Below, piece after piece: positions 15,980 to 26,445 of a stretch of 64,000 nucleotides of DNA; the stretch's first letter is position 1; the number at the start of each line of letters is the position of its first letter. The position numbers and the translations under genes are program-made. This DNA comes from Microbispora oryzae (lineage in GTDB: Bacteria; Actinomycetota; Actinomycetes; Streptosporangiales; Streptosporangiaceae): positions 1 through 64,000 of the forward strand of contig NZ_JAFCNB010000018.1 of the NCBI RefSeq assembly GCF_017896165.1, written 5' to 3'. Under the pieces are notes generated by a model. It did not search any database and was not told where the DNA came from. It saw only the letters and a program-made list of their open reading frames with translations.

Positions 15980-16660
15980 CTAGCGGGACCGGTTGTAGAG
16001 CCGCTCGCGGTCCATGATGACGACGGCCTTGGCCTCGATCCGCAGCCAGCCCCGCTGGGCGAAGTCGGCCAGTGCCTTGTTGACCGTCTCCCGCGAGGCC
16101 CCCACGAGCTGGGCCAGCTCCTCCTGGGTCAGGTCGTGGTGCACCCGGATGCCGTCGTCGACCTTCTGGCCGAACCGGTCGGCGAGGTCGAGCAGCTGCT
16201 TGGCCACCCGCCCGGGGACGTCGGTGAACACGAGGTCGGCCAGGACGTCGTTGGTACGGCGGAGCCGCTGGGCGAGGGCCCGCAGCAGATGGAGGGCCAC
16301 CTCAGGGCGACCAGTCAGCCACGGCCGCAGGTCGTCGTGGCCGAGGCCGGCCAGCCGGACGTCGGTCAGCGCGATCGCGGACGCCGTACGGGGCCGGGGA
16401 TCGAACAGCGACAGCTCGCCGAACATCTCACCGGGACCGAGCACGCTCAGCAGGTTCTCCCGGCCGTCCGGGGCGGTGCGGGCGAGCTTGATCTTCCCTT
16501 CGAGCACCACGTAGAGCCGGTCTCCGGTCTCGTTCTCGCTGAAGAGGGTGCGTCCCTTGGGTAGTTCCACCTCGGTGATGCTCGTCCGCAGCGCCGCGGC
16601 GCTCTCCCGATCGAGCGCGGAGAACAGGGGAGCCTTGCTCAATACTTCTTCGGTGCTCAC
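15980..16660 (-). CDS. crp: Crp/Fnr family regulator (cAMP receptor protein)
   Basis: A 226-aa global regulator. The cyclic-nucleotide-binding jelly roll covers about residues 10-125, with the phosphate-binding cassette FGELSLFDPRPRTASA near 79-94. A long dimerisation helix follows, then the HTH with TQEELAQLVGASRETVNKAL (about 175-194). The GTG start at 16660 is preceded by AAGGAGG at ideal spacing; the reading frame stays open far upstream over nth, which is an artefact of high GC. It corresponds to Rv3676 and SCO3571. It diverges from nth. Confidence 0.95.
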   Translation of the reverse strand: MSTEEVLSKAPLFSALDRESAAALRTSITEVELPKGRTLFSENETGDRLYVVLEGKIKLARTAPDGRENLLSVLGPGEMFGELSLFDPRPRTASAIALTDVRLAGLGHDDLRPWLTGRPEVALHLLRALAQRLRRTNDVLADLVFTDVPGRVAKQLLDLADRFGQKVDDGIRVHHDLTQEELAQLVGASRETVNKALADFAQRGWLRIEAKAVVIMDRERLYNRSR

Positions 16661-16744
16661 GGTGCCCCTCCTTGCAGTGGTCGCGCTCGGTCGCCGGCTC
16701 CGTGCTAGCCATTGTGACCCACGCCCGCCGCGTAGGCTTACGGG

Positions 16745-17464
16745 GTGTCCCGTAAAGTCCCGGCGGCTGGGGAGTCCCGGCTCGCGCTCGTGCGCCGTGC
16801 CCGGCGGATCAACAGAATCCTGGCCGAAACCTATCCTGACGCCCATTGTGAACTCGACTTCAGTACGCCGCTCGAGTTGCTGGTCGCCACGATCCTCTCG
16901 GCGCAGTGTACGGACAAAAGGGTAAATATGGTGACTCCGGTGCTTTTCGCGAAGTATCGGACCGCCGAGGATTACGCCGGGGCCGACCGCGCGGAGCTTG
17001 AGGAGATCATCAGATCCACCGGCTTCTACCGGGCGAAGACCGCCAGCATCATGGGCATGGCGCAGGCCCTGTGTGAGCGGCACAAGGGCGAGGTGCCCGG
17101 CAGGCTGGCCGAACTGGTCAAGCTGCCCGGCGTCGGCCGCAAGACCGCGAACGTCGTGCTGGGCAACGCCTTCGGCGTCCCCGGCATCACGGTGGACACC
17201 CACTTCCAGCGGCTGACCAGGCGCTTCGGGTGGACGACCCAGACAGACCCGGTGAAGATCGAGCACGAGGTGGGCGACCTCATCCCCAAGCCGGAGTGGA
17301 CGATACTGTCGCACCGGCTGATCTGGCACGGCCGCCGGATCTGCCACGCCCGCAAGCCCGCCTGCGGCGTCTGTCCCGTCGCCGCCCTCTGCCCGTCGTA
17401 CGGCACCGGCCCGACGGCCCCCGACGAGGCGGCGAAACTCGTCCGGCCGGGCCCGTTCTCCTGA
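16745..17464 (+). CDS. nth: endonuclease III, DNA glycosylase/AP lyase
   Basis: A 239-aa base-excision repair enzyme that removes oxidised pyrimidines. The helix-hairpin-helix [14 protein letters not shown] (about 127-140) carries the catalytic lysine, and the catalytic aspartate lies in [10 protein letters not shown] near 149. A [4Fe-4S] cluster loop C-x6-C-x2-C-x5-C ([17 protein letters not shown]) is near 200-216. GTG start. It is divergent from crp, with about 84 bases between. The neighbouring NUDIX gene would fit a nucleotide clean-up context. Confidence 0.97.
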   Translation: MSRKVPAAGESRLALVRRARRINRILAETYPDAHCELDFSTPLELLVATILSAQCTDKRVNMVTPVLFAKYRTAEDYAGADRAELEEIIRSTGFYRAKTASIMGMAQALCERHKGEVPGRLAELVKLPGVGRKTANVVLGNAFGVPGITVDTHFQRLTRRFGWTTQTDPVKIEHEVGDLIPKPEWTILSHRLIWHGRRICHARKPACGVCPVAALCPSYGTGPTAPDEAAKLVRPGPFS

Positions 17465-17593
17465 CCGCTCCCCGGCCCGTCCGGCGAAGCACGCGTACGG
17501 CGGCGGGAAGTTCGCGCGCCGCGTCATGGTTGTAAGGCACGCTTCTCATAGCGGGCCGACGCCCCGGGAGGGGCCGGACTACCGGAGGTGATC

Positions 17594-18238
17594 GTGGCTC
17601 CCGCCTGGTTGACGGAGCTGGCGTCGAAGGCCGGGGATCACCCCGTGCCGGCGGGCCTGCGGCCACCACCGGACGGCACCGGCCGCCGCGCGGCGGTGCT
17701 GATGCTCTTCGGCGACGGCCTCGAGGGGCCCGACATCCTGCTCATCCAGCGCAGCTCCAAGGGGCGGGTGCACGCGGGCCAGCCCGCGTTCCCCGGCGGC
17801 GGCGTCGACCCGCAGGACGACGGCCCAATCGCCGCCGCCCTCCGGGAGGCGGAGGAGGAGACCGGGCTCGAACCCGGTGGAGTCGAGGTCGTGGGCATGC
17901 TGCCCGAGCTCTATCTCGGGCACAGCGACAACCGGGTGACGCCCGTGCTGGCCTGGTGGCACACGCCCTGCGCCGTGCACGCCGCCTCGCCGGACGAGGT
18001 CGAGACCGTCGAACGGATCCCGATCGCCGAGCTGGTCGATCCGGCCAACCGGCTGCGGCTCCGGGTGCGGGGCACGGCCCTGTCCGTGGCGTTCCGCGTC
18101 CGCGGCCTGCTCGTGTGGGGCTTCACCGCCATGGTGCTCGACGGCGTGCTCGGCGCCGCCGGGTTCGAGGTGCCCTGGGACAGGTCACGGATCGAAGATC
18201 TGCCCGCCGAGATCGTCGAACTCGCCGCTCGCGGCTGA
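17594..18238 (+). CDS. NUDIX hydrolase, CoA pyrophosphatase-like
   Basis: A 214-aa NUDIX protein with the CoA-diphosphatase arrangement: LLIQRSSKGRVHAGQPAFPGG followed by DPQDDGPIAAALREAEEETGL, an intact box near 68-92. The GTG at 17594 is favoured because GGAGG ends 5 bases before it; a GTG two codons upstream would overlap that site. It corresponds to Rv3672c. Its last 54 bases overlap the converging HEAT-repeat gene. Confidence 0.9.
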   Translation: MAPAWLTELASKAGDHPVPAGLRPPPDGTGRRAAVLMLFGDGLEGPDILLIQRSSKGRVHAGQPAFPGGGVDPQDDGPIAAALREAEEETGLEPGGVEVVGMLPELYLGHSDNRVTPVLAWWHTPCAVHAASPDEVETVERIPIAELVDPANRLRLRVRGTALSVAFRVRGLLVWGFTAMVLDGVLGAAGFEVPWDRSRIEDLPAEIVELAARG

Positions 18239-18898
18239 GGCCCCGGTCTGCGGGGCGGAGCCGCTCATGGCCAGCCCGCCCAGGTTGAGCCCGAGCGAGG
18301 CCCAGTCGGCGACGTCCTCGTCCGGATCCGCGGTCAGGCGACGCAGCGCCGTCAGACCGGCCTCATCGGGCGGATCGCCCAGCACGTGCGGCAGCGCGTA
18401 GGCCGCGCCGTACCGGACGGCCGGGTTCTCGTGGCCGGAGAGCATGATGACGGAAGACAGGGCGCGCCGGTCGCGCAGGTGACCGAAGGCGATCAGCACC
18501 GAGTAGAGCACGCGCGGGTCGGTCTCGCTCACCGCCAGGTAGCGGAGCACGGGCAGCGCCAGGTCGATGAACGGGCGGGAGCGGCCGAGCTCACCCAGGA
18601 TGTCCACGCCGAGCACCCGCTCGGGCACGTCGCCGTTCGCGCAGAGCCGCCGTGCCACGGTGAACGTCTCCATGTCGCCGTGTTCCTGCAGCGCGGCGAT
18701 GGCCTGCCACCGGGCCGGGCCGTGCGGATCCCGGTCGACCAGCGCGCTTCTGACCAGCTCCTCGATCGCCGACGGCTCGTGGCCGGCGGCGCCGCGGGCG
18801 TACGGCCACGAGGCCGGCCTCCCGCCGTCCCGGTCGTGCCCGGCGTGTGATTGCCGCCTCTGACCATCCCCGTCGTACGGCCCTTCCGATGCCCCCAT
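18185..18898 (-). CDS. HEAT-repeat protein
   Basis: A 237-aa protein with a polar, low-complexity N-terminal tail (about 1-40) followed by armadillo/HEAT-type helical repeats. Examples are ARWQAIAALQEHGDMETF, RVLGVDILGELGRSRPF, RVLYSVLIAFGHLRDRRAL and AVRYGAAYALPHVLGD. Such repeats are protein-binding scaffolds; the partner is unknown. The 3' end overlaps the NUDIX gene tail to tail. ATG at 18898 chosen as the first ATG before the repeat domain. It diverges from the marP-like gene. Confidence 0.85.
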   Translation of the reverse strand: MGASEGPYDGDGQRRQSHAGHDRDGGRPASWPYARGAAGHEPSAIEELVRSALVDRDPHGPARWQAIAALQEHGDMETFTVARRLCANGDVPERVLGVDILGELGRSRPFIDLALPVLRYLAVSETDPRVLYSVLIAFGHLRDRRALSSVIMLSGHENPAVRYGAAYALPHVLGDPPDEAGLTALRRLTADPDEDVADWASLGLNLGGLAMSGSAPQTGASAASGEFDDLGGQIFDP

Positions 18899-18968
18899 GA
18901 CGTCACGATATCGGCGAGACCTGGGAGACGCCCGCACGACGACGGGCGTGGCTGGATACCGTTGAGTC

Positions 18969-20156
18969 GTGCGCGGAGATTTCCTCGACCTCATCCTCAT
19001 CGGTCTCGTCGTGGCCTTCGCCGTATCCGGCTACCGCCAGGGCTTCATCATCGGAGCCTTCAGCTTCATCGGCTTCGTCGGCGGCGCCGTGCTGGGGATG
19101 TTCATCGCGCCGCCCATCGCGGGGGCGATCGTGAGCGGGGACACCGAGAGGGCCCTGCTCGCCATCGTGATCGTCTTCCTGGCGGCGACGGTCGGGCAGT
19201 TCGCCTCCTCGACCATCGGGGCCGTCGTACGCAGCCACGTGACCTGGGAGCCCGCGCGGATGGTCGACGCCCTCGGCGGTTCCGTGGCGAGCGGCCTGTC
19301 CGTCCTCGCCATCGCCTGGCTGCTCGGCTCGCTGCTGGTCTCCATGAGTTTCGTCGGATCGCTGAAGGAGCAGGTCGACGGCTCCCTCGTCTGGCAGACG
19401 GTCGACGAGGCCATCCCCAACCGCGTCCGGGCCTGGCAGAAGCCGTTCAGGGACTTCGTCGACTCCTCCGAATGGCCGCAGGTCATCACCTCGATCGGCG
19501 GGCAGAACGTCGCGCCGCCCGACCAGAGCATCCTGACCGGAAGCGCCGGGCTGGCCCGGGCGCCGCGGGCGATCGTCAAGGTGCAGGGCACCGCCCCGAG
19601 CTGCCGCAAGCTCATCGAGGGCACCGGATTCGTCTACGCCCGCCACCGCGTCATGACCAACGCCCACGTCGTCGCCGGCGTGAGCGAGGGACTGCGGGTC
19701 ACCGACTCTGACGGGGTGCAGCACGCCGCCAAGGTCGTGCTCTACAACCCCGATCGGGACATCGCGGTCCTCCTCGTCCCCGACCTGCAGGTTCCGTTCC
19801 TCAAGTTCGACATGACCGCCAGGAAGGGCGACAACGCGGTGATCGCCGGATATCCCAAGGGCCACGGGTTCACCCCGCTGGCCGCCCGCATCCGGATCAA
19901 GCAGCCCGCCGAGTCGTACGACATCTACAACCAGCGGAAGGTCAACCGGGAGGTCTACGCGATCCGCGGCAAGGTGCAGCCGGGCAACTCGGGCGGTCCG
20001 CTGCTCAGCTCGGACGGAAGGGTCTACGGGGTGATCTTCGCCGCGGCGACCGACCAGGCCGAGACGGGCTACGCGCTCACCGCCGAGGAGGTCCTCCCCG
20101 ACGCCCAGGACGGGAGCAAGGCCGTCGCCACCGTGGGCACGCAGGAGTGTGACTAG
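18969..20156 (+). CDS. marP: MarP-like membrane serine protease (CvpA + trypsin)
   Basis: A 395-aa protein with four predicted membrane helices in a CvpA/colicin V production-type N-terminal domain (about 1-125). A linker is followed by a periplasmic chymotrypsin-like protease. The catalytic triad is H in TNAHVV near 232, D in NPDRDIAVLLV near 263 and S in QPGNSGGPLL near 340. In mycobacteria the orthologue MarP (Rv3671c) protects cytoplasmic pH under acid by activating a peptidoglycan hydrolase. GTG start. Confidence 0.93.
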   Translation: MRGDFLDLILIGLVVAFAVSGYRQGFIIGAFSFIGFVGGAVLGMFIAPPIAGAIVSGDTERALLAIVIVFLAATVGQFASSTIGAVVRSHVTWEPARMVDALGGSVASGLSVLAIAWLLGSLLVSMSFVGSLKEQVDGSLVWQTVDEAIPNRVRAWQKPFRDFVDSSEWPQVITSIGGQNVAPPDQSILTGSAGLARAPRAIVKVQGTAPSCRKLIEGTGFVYARHRVMTNAHVVAGVSEGLRVTDSDGVQHAAKVVLYNPDRDIAVLLVPDLQVPFLKFDMTARKGDNAVIAGYPKGHGFTPLAARIRIKQPAESYDIYNQRKVNREVYAIRGKVQPGNSGGPLLSSDGRVYGVIFAAATDQAETGYALTAEEVLPDAQDGSKAVATVGTQECD

Positions 20157-20186
20157 GGGATCCGTCCGGCCGGGGACAGGGGGACC

Positions 20187-20681
20187 TCAGCCCCGGGAGG
20201 CCGCGTCGTCGTGGAGATGCGCAAGGACCGTGGCGATGGCGCCGCCCGCGTCGGCCAGTCCCGCGTCGATCTCCGCCGTCAGCCGGTCCGTCGCCAGCGC
20301 CAGCGCCCGCAGATCCAGTCCGTACGGCCGCCGCGAGCCGTACACGCCGAGCCGGGCCGCGCCCCTGGTCAGCAGCGCCGCGGCGCCGGACAGGTTGCCG
20401 CGCTGAACATGGGTGAGCCCCACGCAGATCTGGGCCAGGCCCTGCCAGAGCTCCCGCTCCTCGTCCGGACCGGTCTTCCAGCGGGCCTCCAGCACCTCGT
20501 GCGCGTGGAAGGGCCGCTCGGCGGCGAGGAGCCGCCTCGCCTCCTCAAGGGCCTGCCGGGCGCCGGGGGAGTAGTCGTCCGGGACGCGGGGAACGCCCTG
20601 CGCGCCACGCGGCAGCGGCCTGCCGTACTCGTCCCTCGGACGGGAGCTGCGGGGTCGTCCCGCCTCGTCACGGTCACGCAT
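20187..20681 (-). CDS. DUF309 protein
   Basis: A 164-aa protein. The DUF309 core (about 40-120) shows the signature FHAHEVLEARWK, ERELWQGLAQICVGLTHVQRGN and LLTRGAARL. It is a compact helical bundle of unknown function. The N-terminal 38 residues are Arg/Asp/Gly-rich. A GGAGGG site places the start at the ATG at 20681. It converges on the MarP-like gene. Confidence 0.88.
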   Translation of the reverse strand: MRDRDEAGRPRSSRPRDEYGRPLPRGAQGVPRVPDDYSPGARQALEEARRLLAAERPFHAHEVLEARWKTGPDEERELWQGLAQICVGLTHVQRGNLSGAAALLTRGAARLGVYGSRRPYGLDLRALALATDRLTAEIDAGLADAGGAIATVLAHLHDDAASRG

Positions 20682-20823
20682 GGTCCCTCCGCGGGTGGGG
20701 TCATCACGGCCGCCTGGTAGTCCGGGCACTTCAGGGCACATTTCTACAAGAGTCTGCTCGATCGCGTTGTGGATTCGAGCAGGTGGGCACCCCAACCGCC
20801 GTCCGGAGAGCGGGGAGCCGTGG

Positions 20824-21744
20824 TCAGCGGTCGGGCTCGGGGTCGTTCAGCCAGGAGATCAGCTCGGCGTCGAACTGCTCGGGACGTTCCTCGTGGGGGA
20901 AGTGGCCCGCGCCCTCCACGAGTCGCCAGCGGTACGGCGCCGCGACGAACCGGCTCGACCCCTGGGCCGTACGGGGAAGGACGCAGGGATCGAGGGCCCC
21001 GTGCAGTTGCAGCGTCGGCGCCTCGATCTCGGTGCGCATCTGGCGGATGTAGCGGAATCCGTCCGGCCGGAACTGGGAGCGGGCCAGCCACCGGTAGTAC
21101 TCCAGGGCACAGTGCGCCGCCGCTGGGATCCGCAGCGCGTCCTGATAGACGCGGGTGGCGGCCTCCGAGGGCCGCTCAGGGCCGGACCACCGCTCGATCA
21201 GCCGCCCCACGAGCGCGCCGCCGTTGCGGGTGAGCCGGCGCTCGGGCAGGAGCGGGATCTGGAAGCCCAGGGCGTAGCGGCTCGCCCTGAGCTGCCCGAA
21301 GGGCTCGGTGAACAGGGAGGCCCACAGCCGGACGGGGTGCGGCGCGGAGACCGGCACCAGGCGGCGGACGACCTTGGGGTCGACCACGCTCATCGTCCAG
21401 GCGAGCAGGCCGCCCCAGTCGTGCCCGACCACGATGGCTCCGGTCTCGCCGAGGGCCCGGACGAGCCCCGCGGCGTCGACGGCGAGCGTCGGCAGGTCGT
21501 ATCCCCTCGGCGGTTTGTCGCTGGCGCCGTATCCCCGCAGGTCGGGGGCCACGGCGCGGTAGCCGGCCTCGGCGAGCGACACGAGCTGGTGTCGCCAGGT
21601 CCACCAGAACTGGGGGAAGCCGTGCAGCAGCAGCACCAGCGGGCCCTCGCCCGCCTCGGCGACGTGGAACCGGGTGCCTCCCGCGTGCACCGTCCGATGG
21701 CTCCATGGGCCGTCGACCTGGACCATGCTCTCGTCAGCCGGCAT
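20824..21744 (-). CDS. alpha/beta hydrolase, epoxide-hydrolase-like (EphE type)
   Basis: A 306-aa alpha/beta hydrolase. The oxyanion motif is HGFPQFWWTWRHQ near 41-53, DLRGYGASDKP follows, and the nucleophile elbow GHDWGG near 108-113 has Asp as nucleophile, as in epoxide hydrolases and dehalogenases. The catalytic His is in EGAGHFPHEERP near the C-terminus. The same gene type (ephE, Rv3670) neighbours marP in mycobacteria. It overlaps the holin-like gene by 11 bases, so the two form an operon. Confidence 0.9.
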   Translation of the reverse strand: MPADESMVQVDGPWSHRTVHAGGTRFHVAEAGEGPLVLLLHGFPQFWWTWRHQLVSLAEAGYRAVAPDLRGYGASDKPPRGYDLPTLAVDAAGLVRALGETGAIVVGHDWGGLLAWTMSVVDPKVVRRLVPVSAPHPVRLWASLFTEPFGQLRASRYALGFQIPLLPERRLTRNGGALVGRLIERWSGPERPSEAATRVYQDALRIPAAAHCALEYYRWLARSQFRPDGFRYIRQMRTEIEAPTLQLHGALDPCVLPRTAQGSSRFVAAPYRWRLVEGAGHFPHEERPEQFDAELISWLNDPEPDR

Positions 21745-22231
21745 CGGTCACGGACTCCCGGTGCGCGCCCACCTCGCCGGCCGTCGGCCCGGTGTACGGC
21801 CGCCCGGGCGCCTTCTCCGCCGATGTGGGACCCACCCAGCGCTCGGCCGCGAGTTCGGGCGTCTCGCCGTCGCCCTTGAGGCCGCGCAGGCTCCGTACGG
21901 TCCGCTTCATCCCGGCCAGGCCCTTCAGCCGCCGGTAACCGATGAAGACCAGGAGCGCGGCCACGAGCAGATAGAAGACCGTGACGACGGTGAACGCCAG
22001 CCACGCGGCCAGACCGGCCGCTATCAGCCCGTACGCGATGGCGAACGAGGCGAGGATCAGGCACAGGTGCCCCATGAACGCGGCGGCGCCGAACAGCCCG
22101 GAGGCCATGCCGACCCGCTTCGCGTCGAACTTGAGCTCGGCCTTGGCCAGCTCGATCTCCGAGCGGACGAGGGTCGAGATGTGATGGCTCGCCTGGGCGA
22201 CCAGCGCGCCGAGCGATTCGTCCTCAGGCAT
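21734..22231 (-). CDS. putative holin-X/phage holin family membrane protein
   Basis: A 165-aa protein of the actinobacterial holin-like family (PF07332 type); despite the name it is a chromosomal membrane protein of unknown role. An amphipathic N-terminal helix (LVAQASHHISTLVRSEIELAKAEL) precedes two membrane helices (about 45-68 and 74-97) and a soluble tail rich in Gly, Pro and Glu. An AGGAGG site fixes the start at 22231. It corresponds to Rv3669 in the same neighbourhood. Confidence 0.85.
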   Translation of the reverse strand: MPEDESLGALVAQASHHISTLVRSEIELAKAELKFDAKRVGMASGLFGAAAFMGHLCLILASFAIAYGLIAAGLAAWLAFTVVTVFYLLVAALLVFIGYRRLKGLAGMKRTVRSLRGLKGDGETPELAAERWVGPTSAEKAPGRPYTGPTAGEVGAHRESVTDAG

Positions 22232-22412
22232 CGGACACCTCCTATCTGCGACTATCAAACATCATTCCGTGTCCGTCCCGCGCACGCGCATGCGATGCCT
22301 GTGGATACGCTCCGTGATTCCCTAGGGGTTCCGTTCGGCGTTCCGCCTCGCGGATCACGGCTCCGCCGGCGGTCTGGCCCCCGAGTCGTCGCCGGAGCGG
22401 CTCGGGGGACAA

Positions 22413-22428
22413 CCGGGGACATCCCCGG
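22413..22428 (-). terminator. terminator after acs
   Basis: CCGGGG-ACAT-CCCCGG hairpin within a longer G/C tract (flanking CGGGGGAC and GTCCCCG can extend it), 40 bases beyond the acs stop on the minus strand. Confidence 0.6.
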
Positions 22429-22468
22429 GGACCGGCGTCCCCGAGAGACATCCCCTGTCAAGCTCGGC

Positions 22469-24445
<1,977 letters not shown>

Positions 24446-24723
24446 TGCGTACTCCTTCACAACGTCCCGTGTTCTGCTTAGGTCGGCCGCCTCGGCCAAG
24501 CCGGGGTATGTCCGGTCCCACTTCACCAGGCGCGGGGTGTCAAGTACAAGTAATCGAGGCCGGTGGCGCACAATGCGCCGCCTCGGCTGTTAGCAGAGGT
24601 AGTCGCGCTATAGAGGAAATTTAGTGATACGCCGGGGTGGTGCCTCGGCTCCCCGGTTCACTGCGCTGAACGGCCGCACCTCCTCGCCGAACGACCCCCT
24701 ACCCGCCGGTAAGGTCGGTGGGC

Positions 24724-25500
24724 GTGAGCGATCCATTGGCGGCCATCGCCGAGTTGCCGGGGGTTCCGGAGGCCGTACGAGAGGCCCGTGAGGCGATCGA
24801 CCGGCTCTACCGGCACCGGGTGCTGCGGCGGCGGAGCCCGGAGGTCTCGGCGGAGTCGGCCCTGCGCGGCGCCCGCGCCTCCGCCGCGCTGGAAGGGGTC
24901 GACGTCCCGCTCGATCCGGTACGGCGCGGTGAGGTGACCGATCCGGTCGTCCAGGGCGCGCTGCGGGTGTCGGCCGAGCTGGGGCGGCTCGCCGGGGTGT
25001 GGCGGTCGGCCCCCCGCCAGGCCCTCGCCCGCCTGCACGCGCTGGCGGCGGTCGGGCTCACGGACGCGCCCGGACGCCCGAGGACCACGCCCACCTCGGT
25101 CGATCCCCTCGGCCTCGGGCCGGCGCCGGGCCCGGAGGAGACCGCGGCCCGGATGTCCGCCCTTGCCGATCTGGCGTCGGGCGCGACGACGGCGCCGGCG
25201 CTGGTCACCGCATCGATCGTGCACGCCGAGCTGGCCGTGCTGCGGCCGTTCGGGACGGCCGACGGCCTGGTCGCGAGGGCCGCGCAGCGGCTCATACTCG
25301 TCGAGTTCGGACTCGACCCGAAATCGCTGGACGCGGTCGAGATGGGGCATTTCGAGCTCGGCGACGCGTACGCCGAAGGGCTGCGGTCATACCTGAAGGG
25401 CACGGGGGAGGGCGTCGGCGCCTGGGTGCGGCACTGCGCGGACGCCGTCGTCCTGGGTGCGCGGGAGGCCGTCGCGGTCTGCGAGGCCCTCTCCCGCTGA
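24724..25500 (+). CDS. Fic-like protein with degenerate active site
   Basis: A 258-aa protein whose middle part (about 60-220) resembles Fic domains. The segment HAELAVLRPFGTADGLVAR near 165-183 aligns with the Fic motif HPFxDGNGRxxR, but the catalytic histidine is Arg and the GNGR part is ADGL. Adenylyl transfer is therefore unlikely. An inhibitory-helix-like SAALEGV at about 57 matches the S/TxxxE(G/N) pattern. Related genes next to acs in other actinomycetes are often labelled oxidoreductase. Starts at 24718 and 24724 (both GTG) are possible; AAGGT suits the second. Confidence 0.75.
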   Translation: MSDPLAAIAELPGVPEAVREAREAIDRLYRHRVLRRRSPEVSAESALRGARASAALEGVDVPLDPVRRGEVTDPVVQGALRVSAELGRLAGVWRSAPRQALARLHALAAVGLTDAPGRPRTTPTSVDPLGLGPAPGPEETAARMSALADLASGATTAPALVTASIVHAELAVLRPFGTADGLVARAAQRLILVEFGLDPKSLDAVEMGHFELGDAYAEGLRSYLKGTGEGVGAWVRHCADAVVLGAREAVAVCEALSR

Positions 25501-26072
25501 CGCGAGGATCGACGGGTGGCTCCGCTGGGGATCTACCGGAGACTTCGCCGAGGGGCTGCCGGGGACCGGTGAGTCTGCCCCGCACAAGCGAACGGCGTCC
25601 CTGGTCTGGAACGCCGTCGCCGTACGTCTCACCGGGTTACCAAGCGTGCACCTCTGTTTGCCGGATCGGGTCGAGCCCGTCTCGGCACGCCTCCCGCGGC
25701 TGGTCGCGCGTGGGTGCCCGGTGGCCGTACGCGGGCTCAGCGGCCCGCACCCCCTTTCTACGTCGGTTTCCCAGTGGGGGAAAGCCTCCCGCCAAGACCT
25801 TTACTGGGACCCCCGATTACGGCCATGTGTCCGCTTGGTGGCGGTATGTCAGCTATTGATGTGATCTACCCATTTATGGGAATGTGAAAGCCGCAAGCGT
25901 CCGGAGGGGCACAGGAGCCCTGCGGGGCATTGCGGCCAGCCGTGCCGACATGCAACACTGACTGCTGGAAAAAAAATTACTCAGATGTGAGATGGCGCTC
26001 GACGAACGTCTCGTCGGTCAGGCAGCATACGTGTGTCCTTCCTGTGGGGATGACCCGTTCGCGAGCCGGAGT
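25501..26072. other. intergenic, no supported gene; possible RNA structure
   Basis: About 570 bases without a convincing gene. In many relatives a HAD phosphatase gene lies here; it is absent. At 25770-25814 the words CCCAGT, GGGGG, ACTGGG and CCCCC follow in the order needed for an H-type pseudoknot (25770-25775 with 25803-25808; 25776-25780 with 25810-25814). A competing TTTCCC/GGGAAA hairpin overlaps it. From about 25850 the base composition drops, as expected for promoter DNA. Confidence 0.4.
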
Positions 26073-26103
26073 TTGACAGCTCTTGCCATGCTCCTGGTAC
26101 ATG
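26073..26103 (+). promoter_or_regulatory. sigma70-type promoter of the 6C RNA
   Basis: A consensus -35 TTGACA at 26073-26078 is followed by a weak -10 (GTACAT or TACATG at 26096-26103, spacer 17-19). This would start transcription near 26109, just before the conserved 5' end of the small RNA. Confidence 0.75.
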
Positions 26104-26108
26104 AATAA

Positions 26109-26202
26109 AGCTTTCTTCTAACACGGGACCGGCTCTACCCCCCCAGAGCCGGACCGCTCGGCGACCCCCGCTCTCCCCCCCGGCGGGGGTCGCCCATTTC
26201 TG
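26109..26202 (+). ncRNA. 6C small RNA
   Basis: A small RNA of about 95 bases with the defining 6C layout of two stem-loops with C-runs in both loops. The first stem is CCGGCTCT/AGAGCCGG (26129-26136 with 26145-26152), loop with 7 C. The second is a 12-bp stem GGCGACCCCCGC/GCGGGGGTCGCC (26160-26171 with 26183-26194), loop with 7 C, which also serves as terminator. 6C RNAs are conserved in actinobacteria (B11 in M. tuberculosis, between ssd and Rv3661) and are thought to pair through the C loops with G-rich mRNA sites. Here it lies directly before ssd, the same synteny. Exact ends are inferred from the promoter and hairpins. Confidence 0.92.
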
Positions 26203-26314
26203 CCGGGGTTTGTCACGCGGCGTCTCGCCACCTGGCCTCGTATCTCTGTCCGGCCCGCTTCCTAGCCCGGCCCGCTTCCTAGCCTGGCCCGCTTTGCCAT
26301 CCGGCCCCGGTCCG

Positions 26315-26339
26315 TCCACAGGCGCCCGCCCGTCCACAG
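26315..26339 (+). promoter_or_regulatory. paired TCCACAG sites upstream of ssd
   Basis: TCCACAG at 26315-26321 and 26333-26339, an 18-base step, both preceded by G; the first runs into GGCG and the second is followed by A. The same pair with the same spacing and flanks occurs at 30605-30629 before the pilin-like gene. Probably a binding site for a shared regulator. Confidence 0.5.
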
Positions 26340-26445
26340 AACGGCATTCGCCTTCCCGGCCTCACCGCGCTCCCACGCACCCTGTTCTCCCGGACGTTCT
26401 TTCTGGCGTTCTTCCGGACCTACCTCCGGACGAGAGGAGACAGCC

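Noticed and set aside
16661-17527. upstream extension of the crp reading frame over nth
   Set aside because: The crp start is fixed by an AAGGAGG site at 16660; the extension is antisense to a well-defined nth gene.
21734-22231. holin family label taken as evidence of a prophage
   Set aside because: This family is chromosomal in actinobacteria and sits in conserved core synteny; no phage genes surround it.
25992-26108. 38-aa frame MALDERLVGQ... with a CPSC motif
   Set aside because: No ribosome-binding site, and its 3' part coincides with the 6C RNA promoter. Better explained as noncoding.
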